This document shows, piece by piece, positions 8,507 through 17,269 of a DNA stretch of 64,000 nt (its first letter is position 1; the number at the start of each line of letters is the position of its first letter). The notes under the pieces are model-generated. The model was not told the origin of the DNA. It searched no databases and saw only the letters and a program-made list of their open reading frames with translations. Source of the stretch: Rathayibacter caricis DSM 15933. Its GTDB lineage: Bacteria > Actinomycetota > Actinomycetes > Actinomycetales > Microbacteriaceae. The DNA is taken from positions 2,852,001 to 2,916,000 of the forward strand of contig NZ_PZPL01000001.1 in the NCBI RefSeq assembly GCF_003044275.1, read 5' to 3'. The translations under genes were made by a program, and so were the position numbers.

Positions 8507-9445
8507 ATGGCAGTCGTCACCATGCGCCAGCTGCTCGACAGCGGCGTCCACTTCGGGCACCAGACCCGTCGCTGGAACCCGAAGATGAAGCGCTTCATCC
8601 TGACCGAGCGCTCGGGCAGCTACATCATCGACCTCCAGCAGTCGCTGGCCTACATCGACAAGACCTACGACTTCGTCAAGGAGACGGTCGCCCACGGCGG
8701 CACCATCCTCTTCGTCGGCACGAAGAAGCAGGCCCAGAACGCGATCGCCGAGCAGGCGACCCGCGTCGGCCAGCCCTACGTGAACCAGCGCTGGCTCGGT
8801 GGGCTCCTCACCAACTTCCAGACGGTCTCCAAGCGCCTCGCGCGCATGAAGGAGCTCGAGGAGCTCGACTTCGACGACACCACCAAGAGCGGCTTCACCA
8901 AGAAGGAGCTCCTCATCAAGAAGCGGGAGCTCGACAAGCTGCACAAGTCGCTCGGCGGCATCCGCAACCTGTCGAAGACCCCCTCCGCGCTGTGGGTCGT
9001 CGACACCAAGAAGGAGCACCTCGCGATCGACGAGGCCAAGAAGCTGGGCATCCCGGTCATCGGCATCCTCGACACGAATTGCGACCCGGACGAGGTCCAG
9101 TACCCGATCCCGGGCAACGACGACGCGATCCGCTCGGTGAGCCTGCTCACCCGCATCGTCGCCGACGCCGCGGCCGAGGGCCTCATCCAGCGTCACCAGA
9201 AGCCCGAGGCCGAGGGCAACGTCTCCGCCGTCGAGCCGCTGGCCGAGTGGGAGAAGGAGCTTCTCCAGGGCCAGGAGCCGCAGGCCGGCGCCGAGACCGA
9301 GAAGGTCGCCGACGCCGAGGCCGCCACGGCTGACGAGGCCGTCGCCGAGGCCGAGGCCCCCGCCGCCGACGAGGCTCCCGTCGAGGCCCCCGCCGCCGAC
9401 GAGGCGACCACCGAGGCTCCGGCCGACGAGACCGCCACCGCCTGA
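8507..9445 (+). CDS. rpsB: 30S ribosomal protein S2
   Basis: Ribosomal protein uS2 (312 residues), starting [20 protein letters not shown], with [24 protein letters not shown] and [12 protein letters not shown] as expected. The ATG at 8507 has AAGGAGAA 6-8 nt upstream. The conserved fold ends near residue 245. The last ~60 residues are an Ala/Glu/Asp/Pro/Thr low-complexity tail built from repeats such as EAPAADEA, longer than in many bacteria but typical of actinobacterial S2. The 265-nt stretch between the preceding gene and this start holds a terminator and presumably the rpsB promoter and leader. It precedes tsf, as in most bacteria. Confidence 0.97.
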   Translation: MAVVTMRQLLDSGVHFGHQTRRWNPKMKRFILTERSGSYIIDLQQSLAYIDKTYDFVKETVAHGGTILFVGTKKQAQNAIAEQATRVGQPYVNQRWLGGLLTNFQTVSKRLARMKELEELDFDDTTKSGFTKKELLIKKRELDKLHKSLGGIRNLSKTPSALWVVDTKKEHLAIDEAKKLGIPVIGILDTNCDPDEVQYPIPGNDDAIRSVSLLTRIVADAAAEGLIQRHQKPEAEGNVSAVEPLAEWEKELLQGQEPQAGAETEKVADAEAATADEAVAEAEAPAADEAPVEAPAADEATTEAPADETATA

Positions 9446-9460
9446 CACCCCTCCTGAGCC

Positions 9461-9498
9461 GGAGCCGGGCGCACTGCTGACCGCAGGCGCCCGGCTCC
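9461..9498 (+). terminator. rpsB-tsf intergenic hairpin
   Basis: Perfect 12-bp arms GGAGCCGGGCGC (9461-9472) and GCGCCCGGCTCC (9487-9498) in the 171-bp gap. It may partially terminate, setting the S2 to EF-Ts ratio, or act as a processing site. Confidence 0.65.
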
Positions 9499-9616
9499 GC
9501 TCGGACAGGCACCGATCGCCACCGCGATCACCACTTCAGACAGACTGGAGTCCCGCAGTCGACCGGGAACCACCGGGTCGACCGGACGCCAGAACCACAG
9601 AGGAGTTCGCAGAACT

Positions 9617-10444
9617 ATGGCCACTTTCAGCCTCGCTGACGTCAAGACGCTGCGCGAGCAGCTCGGCACCGGCATGGTCGACACCAAGAACGCGCTCGTC
9701 GAGGCCGACGGCGACCTGGACAAGGCGGTCGAGATCCTCCGCCTCAAGGGTGCCAAGGGCAACGCGAAGCGCGCGGACCGCTCCACCAGCGAGGGCCTCG
9801 TCGCCGCCGCTGAGAACGGCGGCGTCGCCACCCTGATCGAGCTCGCGTGCGAGACCGACTTCGTCGCCAAGGGCACGAAGTTCATCGCCCTGGCCGACTC
9901 GGTGCTCGCCGCCGTCGTCGCCGCCGGCTCCACCACCGTCGAGGAGGCCCTCGCGGCCCCCGCCGGCGAGAAGACCGTCGCCGACCTCATCAACGACGAG
10001 GCCGCGATCCTCGGCGAGAAGGTCGAGCTCCGCCGCATCGCCACCGTGCAGGGCGAGAACTTCGCCATCTACCTGCACAAGACCAATAAGGACCTGCCCC
10101 CGCAGGTCGGCGTGGTCGTGGGCTACTCCGGAGACGACGCCGAGACCGCTCGCTCGATCGCGCAGCACATCTCGTTCGCCAACCCGTCCTACCTCTCGCG
10201 CGAGGACGTCCCGCAATCGGAGGTCGACAACGAGCGCCGCATCGTCGAGGAGATCTCCCGCGGCGAGGGCAAGCCCGAGGCCGCCCTGCCGAAGATCATC
10301 GAGGGACGCGTCAACGCGTACTTCAAGCAGGTCGCGCTGCTCGACCAGGACTACGCCAAGGACAACAAGCTGTCCGTGAGCAAGGTCGTGGCCGACGCGG
10401 GTCTGACCGTCTCGGGCTTCGCCCGGTTCAAGGTCGGCGCGTAA
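9617..10444 (+). CDS. tsf: Elongation factor Ts
   Basis: EF-Ts (275 residues), the guanine-nucleotide exchange factor for EF-Tu. It starts MATFSLADVKTLREQLGTGM with the UBA-like N-terminal domain (DTKNALVEADGDLDKAVEIL) and continues into two core subdomains containing ELACETDFVAKG and HISFANPSYLSREDVP. Start ATG has AGAGGAG upstream at a rather long ~12-nt spacing. Full length; flanked by hairpins on both sides, so the level can differ from rpsB. Confidence 0.97.
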   Translation: MATFSLADVKTLREQLGTGMVDTKNALVEADGDLDKAVEILRLKGAKGNAKRADRSTSEGLVAAAENGGVATLIELACETDFVAKGTKFIALADSVLAAVVAAGSTTVEEALAAPAGEKTVADLINDEAAILGEKVELRRIATVQGENFAIYLHKTNKDLPPQVGVVVGYSGDDAETARSIAQHISFANPSYLSREDVPQSEVDNERRIVEEISRGEGKPEAALPKIIEGRVNAYFKQVALLDQDYAKDNKLSVSKVVADAGLTVSGFARFKVGA

Positions 10445-10454
10445 CACGCAGCAG

Positions 10455-10488
10455 GGGAGTCCGGGTCGTTCAGTCGACCCGGACTCCC
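10455..10488 (+). terminator. tsf terminator
   Basis: 14-bp perfect arms GGGAGTCCGGGTCG (10455-10468) and CGACCCGGACTCCC (10475-10488) with a 6-nt loop, followed by TT. Confidence 0.85.
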
Positions 10489-10579
10489 TTCGCTCTGCCC
10501 GGGGGAGGCCCCCGGGCGTGGTCGCGGGGCGTGCTCCGCGCGGGATAGGTTTGTACGGGTCCACGGGAGGAAGACGTCC

Positions 10580-11311
10580 ATGACGCAGACGGATGCTACG
10601 ACGACGGGCAAGCGCCGCAGGGTGCTTCTGAAGCTGTCGGGGGAGGCGTTCGGGGCCGGGACTCTCGGGGTGAACCCCGATGTGATCAGCGCACTCGCTC
10701 GCGAGATCGCCGACGCCGCCACCGAGGTCGAGATCTCGGTCGTGGTCGGCGGAGGCAACTTCTTCCGCGGCGCCGAGCTCTCGCAGCGCGGCATGGACCG
10801 CGGTCGCGCCGACTACATGGGCATGCTGGGCACCGTGATGAACGCCCTCGCCCTGCAGGACTTCCTCGAGCAGGCCGGCGCCGAGACGCGCGTCCAGTCG
10901 GCCATCGCGATGACCCAGGTCGCCGAGCCCTACATCCCCCGCCGGGCGATCCGGCACATGGAGAAGGGGCGCGTCGTGATCTTCGGCGCCGGAGCGGGAC
11001 TGCCCTACTTCTCCACCGACACCGTCGCTGCTCAGCGCGCGCTCGAGACGCACGCCGATGTCGTGCTCGTCGCGAAGAACGGCGTCGACGGCGTGTACGA
11101 CGCCGACCCGCGCACGAACCCCGACGCGAAGAAGCTCGACACGCTGACCTACCAGGAGGCGCTCCAGCGCGGCCTGAAGGTCGTCGACTCGACCGCGTTC
11201 AGCCTCTGCATGGACAACGGGATGCCGATGCAGGTCTTCGGCATGGAGCCGTCCGGCAATGTCGCGAAGGCCATCCGGGGCGCCCGGCTCGGCACTCTCG
11301 TCTCGAACTAG
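10580..11311 (+). CDS. pyrH: UMP kinase
   Basis: Bacterial-type uridylate kinase (243 residues, amino-acid-kinase fold), converting UMP to UDP. Signatures: [15 protein letters not shown] for the phosphate-binding start, [45 protein letters not shown] and [15 protein letters not shown]. The start ATG has GGGAGG 8 nt upstream. It stands alone after a terminator and is followed 31 bp later by frr, the conserved pyrH-frr pair. Confidence 0.96.
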   Translation: MTQTDATTTGKRRRVLLKLSGEAFGAGTLGVNPDVISALAREIADAATEVEISVVVGGGNFFRGAELSQRGMDRGRADYMGMLGTVMNALALQDFLEQAGAETRVQSAIAMTQVAEPYIPRRAIRHMEKGRVVIFGAGAGLPYFSTDTVAAQRALETHADVVLVAKNGVDGVYDADPRTNPDAKKLDTLTYQEALQRGLKVVDSTAFSLCMDNGMPMQVFGMEPSGNVAKAIRGARLGTLVSN

Positions 11312-11342
11312 ACTGACCACTTCTCTCTTCTAAGGAGCCCCC

Positions 11343-11897
11343 GTGATCTCGGATGTACTCGCCGACGCGACGACCAAGATGGACAAGGCCGTGGAGGTCG
11401 CCAAGGAGGACTTCGCCACCGTGCGGACCGGCCGCGCGAACCCCGGCATGTTCCAGAAGGTTCTCGTGAGCTACTACGGCACCCCGACGCCTCTCTCGCA
11501 GCTGGCCTCGATGCAGAACCAGGAGGCGCGCACCCTCCTCGTGACCCCCTACGACAAGGGCTCGCTGCGCGACATCGAGCAGGCCATCCGGGACATGCCG
11601 AACCTGGGCGCCAACCCGTCGAACGACGGCAACGTCATCCGCGTCACCCTGCCCGAGCTCACGGCCGAGCGTCGCAAGGAGTTCGTGAAGATCGTCCGGA
11701 CCAAGGCCGAGGACGCCAAGGTCGCGGTCCGGAACATCCGCCGCAAGGGCAAGGACGACCTCGACGCACTCAAGGGCGAGCTGGGCGACGACGAGGTCGG
11801 ACGCGCCGAGAAGGAGCTCGAGGCCGTCACAAAGAAGCACGTCGACGCCATCGACGAGGCGCTGAAGCGCAAGGAATCCGAGCTGCTCGAGGTCTAG
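11343..11897 (+). CDS. frr: Ribosome recycling factor
   Basis: RRF (184 residues), which with EF-G splits post-termination ribosomes. It shows the conserved [14 protein letters not shown] near residue 25 and [20 protein letters not shown] in the three-helix bundle. The start is GTG with AAGGAG 6 nt upstream. The stop overlaps the cdsA start by one base, so cdsA is translationally coupled. Confidence 0.96.
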   Translation: MISDVLADATTKMDKAVEVAKEDFATVRTGRANPGMFQKVLVSYYGTPTPLSQLASMQNQEARTLLVTPYDKGSLRDIEQAIRDMPNLGANPSNDGNVIRVTLPELTAERRKEFVKIVRTKAEDAKVAVRNIRRKGKDDLDALKGELGDDEVGRAEKELEAVTKKHVDAIDEALKRKESELLEV

Positions 11898-12913
11898 TGG
11901 TGGCCGACGAATCCGAGGGCTCCGAGCACGGGGAGGAGCGCAAGCCGCACGTCCCGGGTGCCCGGGGCTCCCGGATGGTCACCCGTGACGCCCTGGTGGC
12001 GCGCGCCCAGCAGCGCAAGGCCGACGTCGAGCGCCAGCTCGAGGCGACCAGGGCGCAGCTCGAGGCGACGAACGACCGCCTGACCGCGCGCTCCGGCCGG
12101 AACCTCGTCTCGGCCACCCTGATCGGAGTGATCGGCGTCGGCGCCATGGGCGTCAGCCTCCTCCTGATCAAGGAGCTGTTCATGGTGCTCGCGGGGGCGC
12201 TGGTCGTCCTCGCGGCGCTCGAGCTCTCGAACGCCCTCCGGCACGCCGGGCGGGACATCCCGCGGATCCCGACCGGCATCGCCGCGGTGATCGTCGTGCC
12301 GGCCGCGTACTACGGCGGTATCTCCGCCGCCTGGCTCGCCGTCCTCGGCGGCTCCGCGTTCGTCGCGCTGTGGCGCCTCGGCGAGCAGTTGCTGCGCCGG
12401 ACGAGCTCGACTCGCCGCGATCTCCTCCTCGACATGGGGCTCGGCGTGTTCGTCCAGGCCTACGTGACCTTCCTCGGCGCCTTCGCCGTGCGCCTCGTGG
12501 CCGAGGAGGGCGGACAGCTCTGGGCGCTCTCGTTCCTCGTGCTCGTGATCCTCGTCGACATCGGCGCCTACGCCTCCGGCCTGACCTGGGGCAAGCACCC
12601 CATGGCGCCGCGGATCAGCCCGAAGAAGACCTGGGAGGGCTTCGCCGGCGCCGCGGTCGCGGGGATCGTCGCGGGCGTCCTCCTCGCCGTCCTCCTCCTC
12701 GGCCAGCCGTGGTGGGTCGGCGCGGTGTTCGGCGCGGTCATGCTGTTGAGCGCGACGCTCGGCGACCTCGCGGAGTCGCTCATCAAGCGCGACATCGGGA
12801 TCAAGGACATGAGCTCGTGGCTCCCGGGCCACGGCGGCGTGCTCGACCGGCTCGATTCGATCCTCCCGTCGGCGGCCGCGGCCTACGTCCTCTACTTCCT
12901 CTTCGCTCACTGA
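11897..12913 (+). CDS. cdsA: Phosphatidate cytidylyltransferase
   Basis: CDP-diacylglycerol synthase (338 residues), making the activated precursor of all phospholipids in the membrane. About eight hydrophobic segments follow an ~80-residue charged, Arg/Glu-rich N-terminal extension (AQQRKADVERQLEATRAQLE) that may form a short coiled coil. The family signature near the C-terminus reads SATLGDLAESLIKRDIGIKD then LPGHGGVLDRLDS. GTG at 11897 is taken; a second GTG follows immediately. It lies in the pyrH-frr-cdsA block. Confidence 0.95.
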   Translation: MVADESEGSEHGEERKPHVPGARGSRMVTRDALVARAQQRKADVERQLEATRAQLEATNDRLTARSGRNLVSATLIGVIGVGAMGVSLLLIKELFMVLAGALVVLAALELSNALRHAGRDIPRIPTGIAAVIVVPAAYYGGISAAWLAVLGGSAFVALWRLGEQLLRRTSSTRRDLLLDMGLGVFVQAYVTFLGAFAVRLVAEEGGQLWALSFLVLVILVDIGAYASGLTWGKHPMAPRISPKKTWEGFAGAAVAGIVAGVLLAVLLLGQPWWVGAVFGAVMLLSATLGDLAESLIKRDIGIKDMSSWLPGHGGVLDRLDSILPSAAAAYVLYFLFAH

Positions 12914-12979
12914 CGGGTCGGCAGGGCTCGGCGACGCGCCGCTGCCCGCACTCGGCTCCGCTGTTGACAGAATGTCCGG

Positions 12980-13531
12980 GTGACCGCTCCCTTCCCGCGC
13001 GCCCGTGACAACCGCCCCGGCTACGACGTCGAGGAGGTCGACTCCTTCCTCGCCTCGGCCCGCGAGGCGTACGCCCAGCTCTCGGGCGGACCGGCCGACC
13101 TCCGCGCGGCCGACCTCCGCCACACCGCGTTCTCGCTCCGCAAGGGCGGCTACTCCGCACCGCACGTCGACGCCGCGCTCGAGCGGCTGGAGGATGCGTT
13201 CGCGAGTCGCGAGCGTCAGTACGCGATCGCCGAGAAGGGCGAGGACGTCTGGCTCAGGGAGGCCCGCGCCACCGCGCAGGAGGTCGTGAACCGGCTGGCC
13301 CGTCCGCAGCGCGAGCGCTTCCAGCGACTCAGCGCGCTGACCACCGGCTACAACATCCGGCAGGTCGACGCCTTCGCCGACCGCATCTCCGGGTACTTCC
13401 GCGACGGCTCCGTCCTCAGCGTCGACGACGTCCGTACGGTCTCCTTCGCTCCTCAGCGAGGGGGCTACTCGGAGCCGCAGGTCGACTTCGTGCTCGACAC
13501 CGTCATCGACGTCATGCTGGCCGTCCGCTGA
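12980..13531 (+). CDS. Tandem DivIVA-domain protein
   Basis: A 183-residue soluble protein with two copies of a DivIVA-like unit. Copy 1 is about residues 8-75 (RPGYDVEEVDSFLASAREAY ... FSLRKGGYSAPHVDAALERL) and copy 2 about 118-180 (TTGYNIRQVDAFADRISGYF ... FAPQRGGYSEPQVDFVLDTV). The Gly-Tyr plus VDxF pattern is the DivIVA membrane-binding N-terminal motif, but no long coiled coil follows. Start is GTG with no Shine-Dalgarno; a CAGAAT element lies 6 nt upstream. Possibly a polarity or septum-related protein; the role is inferred from the domain only. Confidence 0.72.
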   Translation: MTAPFPRARDNRPGYDVEEVDSFLASAREAYAQLSGGPADLRAADLRHTAFSLRKGGYSAPHVDAALERLEDAFASRERQYAIAEKGEDVWLREARATAQEVVNRLARPQRERFQRLSALTTGYNIRQVDAFADRISGYFRDGSVLSVDDVRTVSFAPQRGGYSEPQVDFVLDTVIDVMLAVR

Positions 13532-13570
13532 CCTTCCGCGCCGTTCCTGGCCGAACGGGCCCGCGTCCGT

Positions 13571-13576
13571 TATGCT
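13571..13576 (+). promoter_or_regulatory. TATGCT -10 element
   Basis: TATGCT ends 9 nt before the GTG at 13586, with no Shine-Dalgarno between them. A leader of at most a few bases is inferred. Confidence 0.5.
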
Positions 13577-13585
13577 TTCGTAATC

Positions 13586-14305
13586 GTGGGTCAGCTTGAA
13601 TCGAACGCCGTCGCCCAGCCTCCCGTCTCCCGGCCCCTGGCCGTGAAGCCCCCGGTTCCGCGTCAGGCCCCAGCACGTCGCTCCCGAGCACGCCTCCCCT
13701 TGGCGGTGCTCGCCTTCGCGGCATCCATCGGATTCGTGATGGTGTCGGTCGTCGACCCGTCCAGCGGCGCGGTCGCGTCGCCGTACTACCAGGCGCCTGC
13801 CCGCTTCGACGGCGATCCCGCCCAGCGACTCGTGGTCGCCGCTCCGGTCGAGCGCGCCGTGCAGCGCGACACCTTCGACGCGCAGGCGAAGCCGACCCCG
13901 ACGCCCACGCCCACCCCGACCCCCACCGAGACCGAGGAGGCGGAGGAGGAGCAGCAGTCGGAGCGCTCGGCCGCTCCCGTCGCTCGTTCGGCCGCGCCCG
14001 ATCCCGGATCCGCGAAGGCGATCGCGTACGACATGGTCGTCGCCCGCGGCTGGGCCGACAGCGAGTACGACTGCCTCGTGCTCCTCTGGACCCGCGAGTC
14101 CGGCTGGAACACCTTCGCCGAGAACAAGTCGAGCGGTGCCTACGGCATCCCGCAGGCGCTCCCCGGCAGCAAGATGGCCTCCGCCGGCTCGGACTGGCAG
14201 ACCAACCCGGCGACTCAGATCACCTGGGGTCTCGGCTACATCTCCGGCCGCTACGGATCGCCGTGCGGTGCCTGGGCGCACTCCGAGGCGATGAACTGGT
14301 ACTGA
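13586..14305 (+). CDS. Secreted lytic transglycosylase-like protein
   Basis: A 239-residue exported protein. One membrane segment (LPLAVLAFAASIGFVMVSVV, about 36-55) is followed by a Pro/Thr-Glu linker (repeated TP pairs, then an acidic run, about 95-120) and a C-terminal lysozyme-like fold with LLWTRESGWNTFAENKSSGA, YGIPQALPGSKM and ITWGLGYISGRYGSPC. The glutamate of RESGWN is the likely catalytic acid. Similar proteins are widespread in actinobacteria and are thought to remodel peptidoglycan. GTG start downstream of a -10 element; its own terminator follows. Confidence 0.85.
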   Translation: MGQLESNAVAQPPVSRPLAVKPPVPRQAPARRSRARLPLAVLAFAASIGFVMVSVVDPSSGAVASPYYQAPARFDGDPAQRLVVAAPVERAVQRDTFDAQAKPTPTPTPTPTPTETEEAEEEQQSERSAAPVARSAAPDPGSAKAIAYDMVVARGWADSEYDCLVLLWTRESGWNTFAENKSSGAYGIPQALPGSKMASAGSDWQTNPATQITWGLGYISGRYGSPCGAWAHSEAMNWY

Positions 14306-14321
14306 CAACTCGCGTCCCTGC

Positions 14322-14360
14322 GCCGACGGGCCCCTCACGACAGTGATGGGGCCCGTCGGC
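14322..14360 (+). terminator. Terminator of the transglycosylase-like gene
   Basis: 13-bp perfect arms GCCGACGGGCCCC (14322-14334) and GGGGCCCGTCGGC (14348-14360), 13-nt loop. Confidence 0.85.
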
Positions 14361-14380
14361 GTTCCCGGCCCGGCTCTCGA

Positions 14381-14386
14381 TAGCCT
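14381..14386 (+). promoter_or_regulatory. TAGCCT -10 element, leaderless antiporter start
   Basis: TAGCCT lies exactly 6 nt before the GTG at 14393; no Shine-Dalgarno is present. Confidence 0.55.
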
Positions 14387-14392
14387 GAGGGC

Positions 14393-16138
14393 GTGGACTA
14401 CGCGCTGCTCGGGGTCGCCGGGATCATCACGGTCGTCACGGTCGCGCGCTTCTCGAGTCGGCTCGGCATCGCTGCACCGCTCATCCTCGTGGTGGTCGGC
14501 ATCGGCGCCTCCTATCTCCCGGGAGTCCCCGAGATCCACGTCGAGCCCGAGCTGATCCTGGCGGGGGTGCTGCCGCCGCTGCTCTACTCCGCCGCGATCC
14601 AGGTGCCACTCACGGACTTCCGCCGGAACCTCCGGTCGATCTTCGGCCTGTCGGTGCTGCTGGTCTTCGTGACGGCGATCGCCGTCGGCGTCTTCCTCTA
14701 CCTCCTCCTCCCGGATCTCGGCCTCCCCGCGGCGATCGCGCTGGGCGCCGTCGTCAGTCCGACGGACGCCGTCGCCGCGACCTCGATCGGCAAGAAGCTC
14801 GGTCTGCCACCCCGCCTCGTGACGGTGCTCGAGGGCGAGAGCCTGGTGAACGACGCGTCCGCGCTCGTCCTGCTGCGCGCTGCGACCGCGGCGACGGCGG
14901 TCGTCGGAGCGAGCGTCTCAGCTGACGCGATCGACGTCGGCGAGGTCGGCGTGCTGTTCGTCTACTCCGTCGTCATGGCGGTGGCCCTCGGGCTCGTGAT
15001 GGGAGTCATCACCGTCTTCGTCCGCTCCAAGCTCCGCGACCCGGTGCTCGACACCGCGGTGTCGTTCGCGGTGCCGTTCCTGGCCTACATCCCGGCGGAG
15101 GAGCTTGGCGCGTCCGGCGTCCTCGCCGTCGTGGTCACAGGGATCTACACGGGGCACAACAGCGCCCGCTTCCTCAGTCCGCAGTCGCGGATCAGCGAGC
15201 GGGTGAACTGGCGCACCGCGCAGTTCCTCCTCGAGAACGGGGTGTTCCTGCTGATGGGCGCCGAGATCCGGGTGATCGTCGGCGAGGTCGAGCCGGGGGA
15301 GCTCGGCATCGTCGAGGCGGTCCTGCTCGGGCTGGCGACCGTGGTCCTCCTCATCCTGCTGCGGACGCTGTTCGTCTGGCCGCTGCTGGTCTGGCTCCGG
15401 AACTCCGGGCGGCGGGCGGAGCGGATCAACCGCCGACTGGCGGTCGGAGTGATGCGGCTGCGCAACAGCGCGACGAGCGACGACCGGTTCCGACGACGCC
15501 AGCAGCGCGCCGAGCGCCTCTACCAGCGGCGCGAGACCGATCTCGCGGCGACCACCAGCGAGGCGTTCGGCTGGCGCGGCGGAGTGATCCTGTCGTGGTC
15601 CGGGATGCGCGGCGTGGTCACGCTCGCGGCGGCCCAGTCGCTGCCCGGGGAGACGCCGTACCGCGAGCAGCTGATCCTGATCGCGTTCACGGTCGCCGTC
15701 GTGACGCTCCTGCTGCAGGGGGCGACGCTGCCCGCGCTGATCCGTTTGACGGGCATCCAGGGGAGCGACCGCGACGCCGATCGGCGCGAGCTCGCGACCC
15801 TCCTCGACGAGGTCGCGGCGACCGGCATCCAGGCGCTGCCCGAGGCCGTGGCCGAGCTGCCCGAGGGGGCGGTCGGCCCGCGGGTGCTCGAGCGCGTGCG
15901 TCGCGACACGCTGACGCGCTCGCAGGTCGCGTGGGAGCAGGTGGATCGCCAGGAGGACGCTCCGCTCGGACCTCACGCCCAGTACCTGATCCTCCGGCGT
16001 GCGGTGCTGCTGGCCGAACGGGAGGCCCTGCTCGAGGCGCGGGGCCGCGGCCTGTACTCGTCACGGATCCTGCGCCGCGCGCAGCTCATGCTCGACGCCG
16101 AGGAGACGCGGCTCGAGATGGACGACACCTCCCACTGA
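14393..16138 (+). CDS. Na+/H+ antiporter, CPA1 (NhaP-like)
   Basis: A 581-residue monovalent cation/proton antiporter. The N-terminal ~400 residues hold about 12 hydrophobic segments with the CPA1 signatures LGAVVSPTDAVAATSIGKKL and GESLVNDASALVLLRAATA (the ion-binding ND in a helix), plus SWSGMRGVVTLAAAQSLP near 400. The last ~150 residues are a charged cytoplasmic domain (DEVAATGIQALPEAVAELPE ... QLMLDAEETRLEM). It probably contributes to pH and Na+ homeostasis. The GTG start is supported by the -10 element at 14381. Monocistronic by appearance. Confidence 0.9.
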   Translation: MDYALLGVAGIITVVTVARFSSRLGIAAPLILVVVGIGASYLPGVPEIHVEPELILAGVLPPLLYSAAIQVPLTDFRRNLRSIFGLSVLLVFVTAIAVGVFLYLLLPDLGLPAAIALGAVVSPTDAVAATSIGKKLGLPPRLVTVLEGESLVNDASALVLLRAATAATAVVGASVSADAIDVGEVGVLFVYSVVMAVALGLVMGVITVFVRSKLRDPVLDTAVSFAVPFLAYIPAEELGASGVLAVVVTGIYTGHNSARFLSPQSRISERVNWRTAQFLLENGVFLLMGAEIRVIVGEVEPGELGIVEAVLLGLATVVLLILLRTLFVWPLLVWLRNSGRRAERINRRLAVGVMRLRNSATSDDRFRRRQQRAERLYQRRETDLAATTSEAFGWRGGVILSWSGMRGVVTLAAAQSLPGETPYREQLILIAFTVAVVTLLLQGATLPALIRLTGIQGSDRDADRRELATLLDEVAATGIQALPEAVAELPEGAVGPRVLERVRRDTLTRSQVAWEQVDRQEDAPLGPHAQYLILRRAVLLAEREALLEARGRGLYSSRILRRAQLMLDAEETRLEMDDTSH

Positions 16139-16163
16139 CGGTCGCCCCACCCGGAGCGGCTCC

Positions 16164-16169
16164 TACACT
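16164..16169 (+). promoter_or_regulatory. TACACT -10 element
   Basis: TACACT lies 6 nt before the ATG at 16176. The 6-nt gap is GGAGGA, which is too close to the start to be an ordinary ribosome site, so leaderless initiation is more likely. Confidence 0.5.
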
Positions 16170-16175
16170 GGAGGA

Positions 16176-16481
16176 ATGCCGCGCAGCAATCGACCTCGGG
16201 GGAGTCGGCGCGAGGGCGACGACGAACCGCGCGACCTGTCGCAGATGATGGCGGGCTGGCGCCGCACCGAGGTGCGATCGGGTCGCGACTGGAACGTGCA
16301 GCCCGTCTCGTCCGCCCGGGCCGTGAAGAACTACCTCTGCCCCGGCTGCGGCCAGACCATCGACATCGGCCTCGCGCACGTCGTCGTCTGGCGCGGCGAC
16401 GGGGCCCTCGGCGACGCGGCGGACCTCGCCGGCCGCCGTCACTGGCACAACCACTGCTGGCGCATCCAAGGAGCACGATGA
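16176..16481 (+). CDS. Small zinc-ribbon-like protein of unknown function
   Basis: A 101-residue basic protein. The N-terminal 50 residues are charged and probably disordered. The C-terminal half contains NYLCPGCGQTI and, ~45 residues later, HWHNHCWRIQ, a probable CxxC...HxxxHC metal site. From memory, relatives in actinobacterial genomes are labelled ATP/GTP-binding protein, but no P-loop is visible and that label is not supported. It overlaps the following hydrolase by 4 bp (ATGA), so the two are one transcription unit. Confidence 0.75.
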   Translation: MPRSNRPRGSRREGDDEPRDLSQMMAGWRRTEVRSGRDWNVQPVSSARAVKNYLCPGCGQTIDIGLAHVVVWRGDGALGDAADLAGRRHWHNHCWRIQGAR

Positions 16482-17203
16482 CGAACGAGATCCGGGGTGG
16501 CGTCGTCCTCCCCGCGCGGCGCGAGGAGATCGAGCTCCGCACTTCGGACGGGCTGACGCTCGTCGGCGAGCTCGCCCTGCCGCTCGACCGCGAGCCGGTC
16601 GCGACGCTCGTGACCCTGCATCCGCTGCCCACCCACGGCGGCTTCATGGACTCGCACATCCTGCGCAAGGCCGCGGCGCGGCTCCCGGCGCTGGCCGACC
16701 TCGCCGTGCTGCGCTTCAACACCCGCGGCACGTCGTCGCCGCGAGGCACGAGCGAGGGCGCCTTCGACGGAGGGACGGGCGAGCGCGCCGACGTCGCCGC
16801 GGCGATGCAGCTGGTCGCCGAGCGCGGCCTGCCGCATCCCTGGCTGGTCGGCTGGTCGTTCGGCACCGAGCTGGCGCTGAAGTGGGGGAGGGAGCACCCG
16901 ATCGAGGGGGCGATCCTCCTGTCGCCACCGCTCCACCGCGCCACGGCCGATGAGGTCGCCGCCTGGGCGGCGGACGGCCGGCCCCTGGTCGCGCTGATCC
17001 CCGAGTTCGACGACTATCTGCGTCCGGAGGCGGCCGCTGAGCGGTTCGCGTCGGTCCCGCAGAGCGAGCTGGTGCCGGTCGCCGGGGGCAAGCACCTCTG
17101 GGTCGGCGAGGCGCAGACGCGCCGCGTGCTGGACGAGATCGTGCGGGTAGTCGCTCCGGCGTCGTCGCCCCTGCCGACGGAGTGGGACGGCGAGCTGGGC
17201 TGA
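16478..17203 (+). CDS. Alpha/beta hydrolase
   Basis: A 241-residue serine hydrolase. The nucleophile elbow is GWSFGTELAL (GxSxG), the oxyanion region HPLPTHGGFMDS, and the probable acid and histidine lie in PEFDDYLRP and GGKHLWVGEAQ. It resembles the small dienelactone-hydrolase/KANL3-like group of cytoplasmic alpha/beta hydrolases. The substrate is unknown. It is translationally coupled to the zinc-ribbon protein upstream. Convergent with the coiled-coil gene, with a shared hairpin in between. Confidence 0.85.
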   Translation: MTNEIRGGVVLPARREEIELRTSDGLTLVGELALPLDREPVATLVTLHPLPTHGGFMDSHILRKAAARLPALADLAVLRFNTRGTSSPRGTSEGAFDGGTGERADVAAAMQLVAERGLPHPWLVGWSFGTELALKWGREHPIEGAILLSPPLHRATADEVAAWAADGRPLVALIPEFDDYLRPEAAAERFASVPQSELVPVAGGKHLWVGEAQTRRVLDEIVRVVAPASSPLPTEWDGELG

Positions 17204-17217
17204 TGTCCGGGACGGAC

Positions 17218-17247
17218 GAGGGGAGCCCGCGTCGGCGGACTCCCCTC
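17218..17247. terminator. Bidirectional hairpin between convergent genes
   Basis: Arms GAGGGGAGCCCGC (17218-17230) and GCGGACTCCCCTC (17235-17247), one wobble pair, 4-nt loop. It can serve both the hydrolase and the coiled-coil gene. Confidence 0.75.
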
Positions 17248-17269
17248 GGTCACTTCGGGCTCGAGCGGG

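Noticed and set aside
11894..14539. An 881-codon open frame on the minus strand opposite cdsA, the DivIVA protein and the transglycosylase-like gene
   Set aside because: Low-complexity Arg/Gly/Asp/Glu composition with no domain. It mirrors three well-supported plus-strand genes and is kept open only by high GC.
16176..16481. ATP/GTP-binding protein label for the 101-residue protein
   Set aside because: No Walker A or other nucleotide site is present; only a Cys/His metal site is visible.
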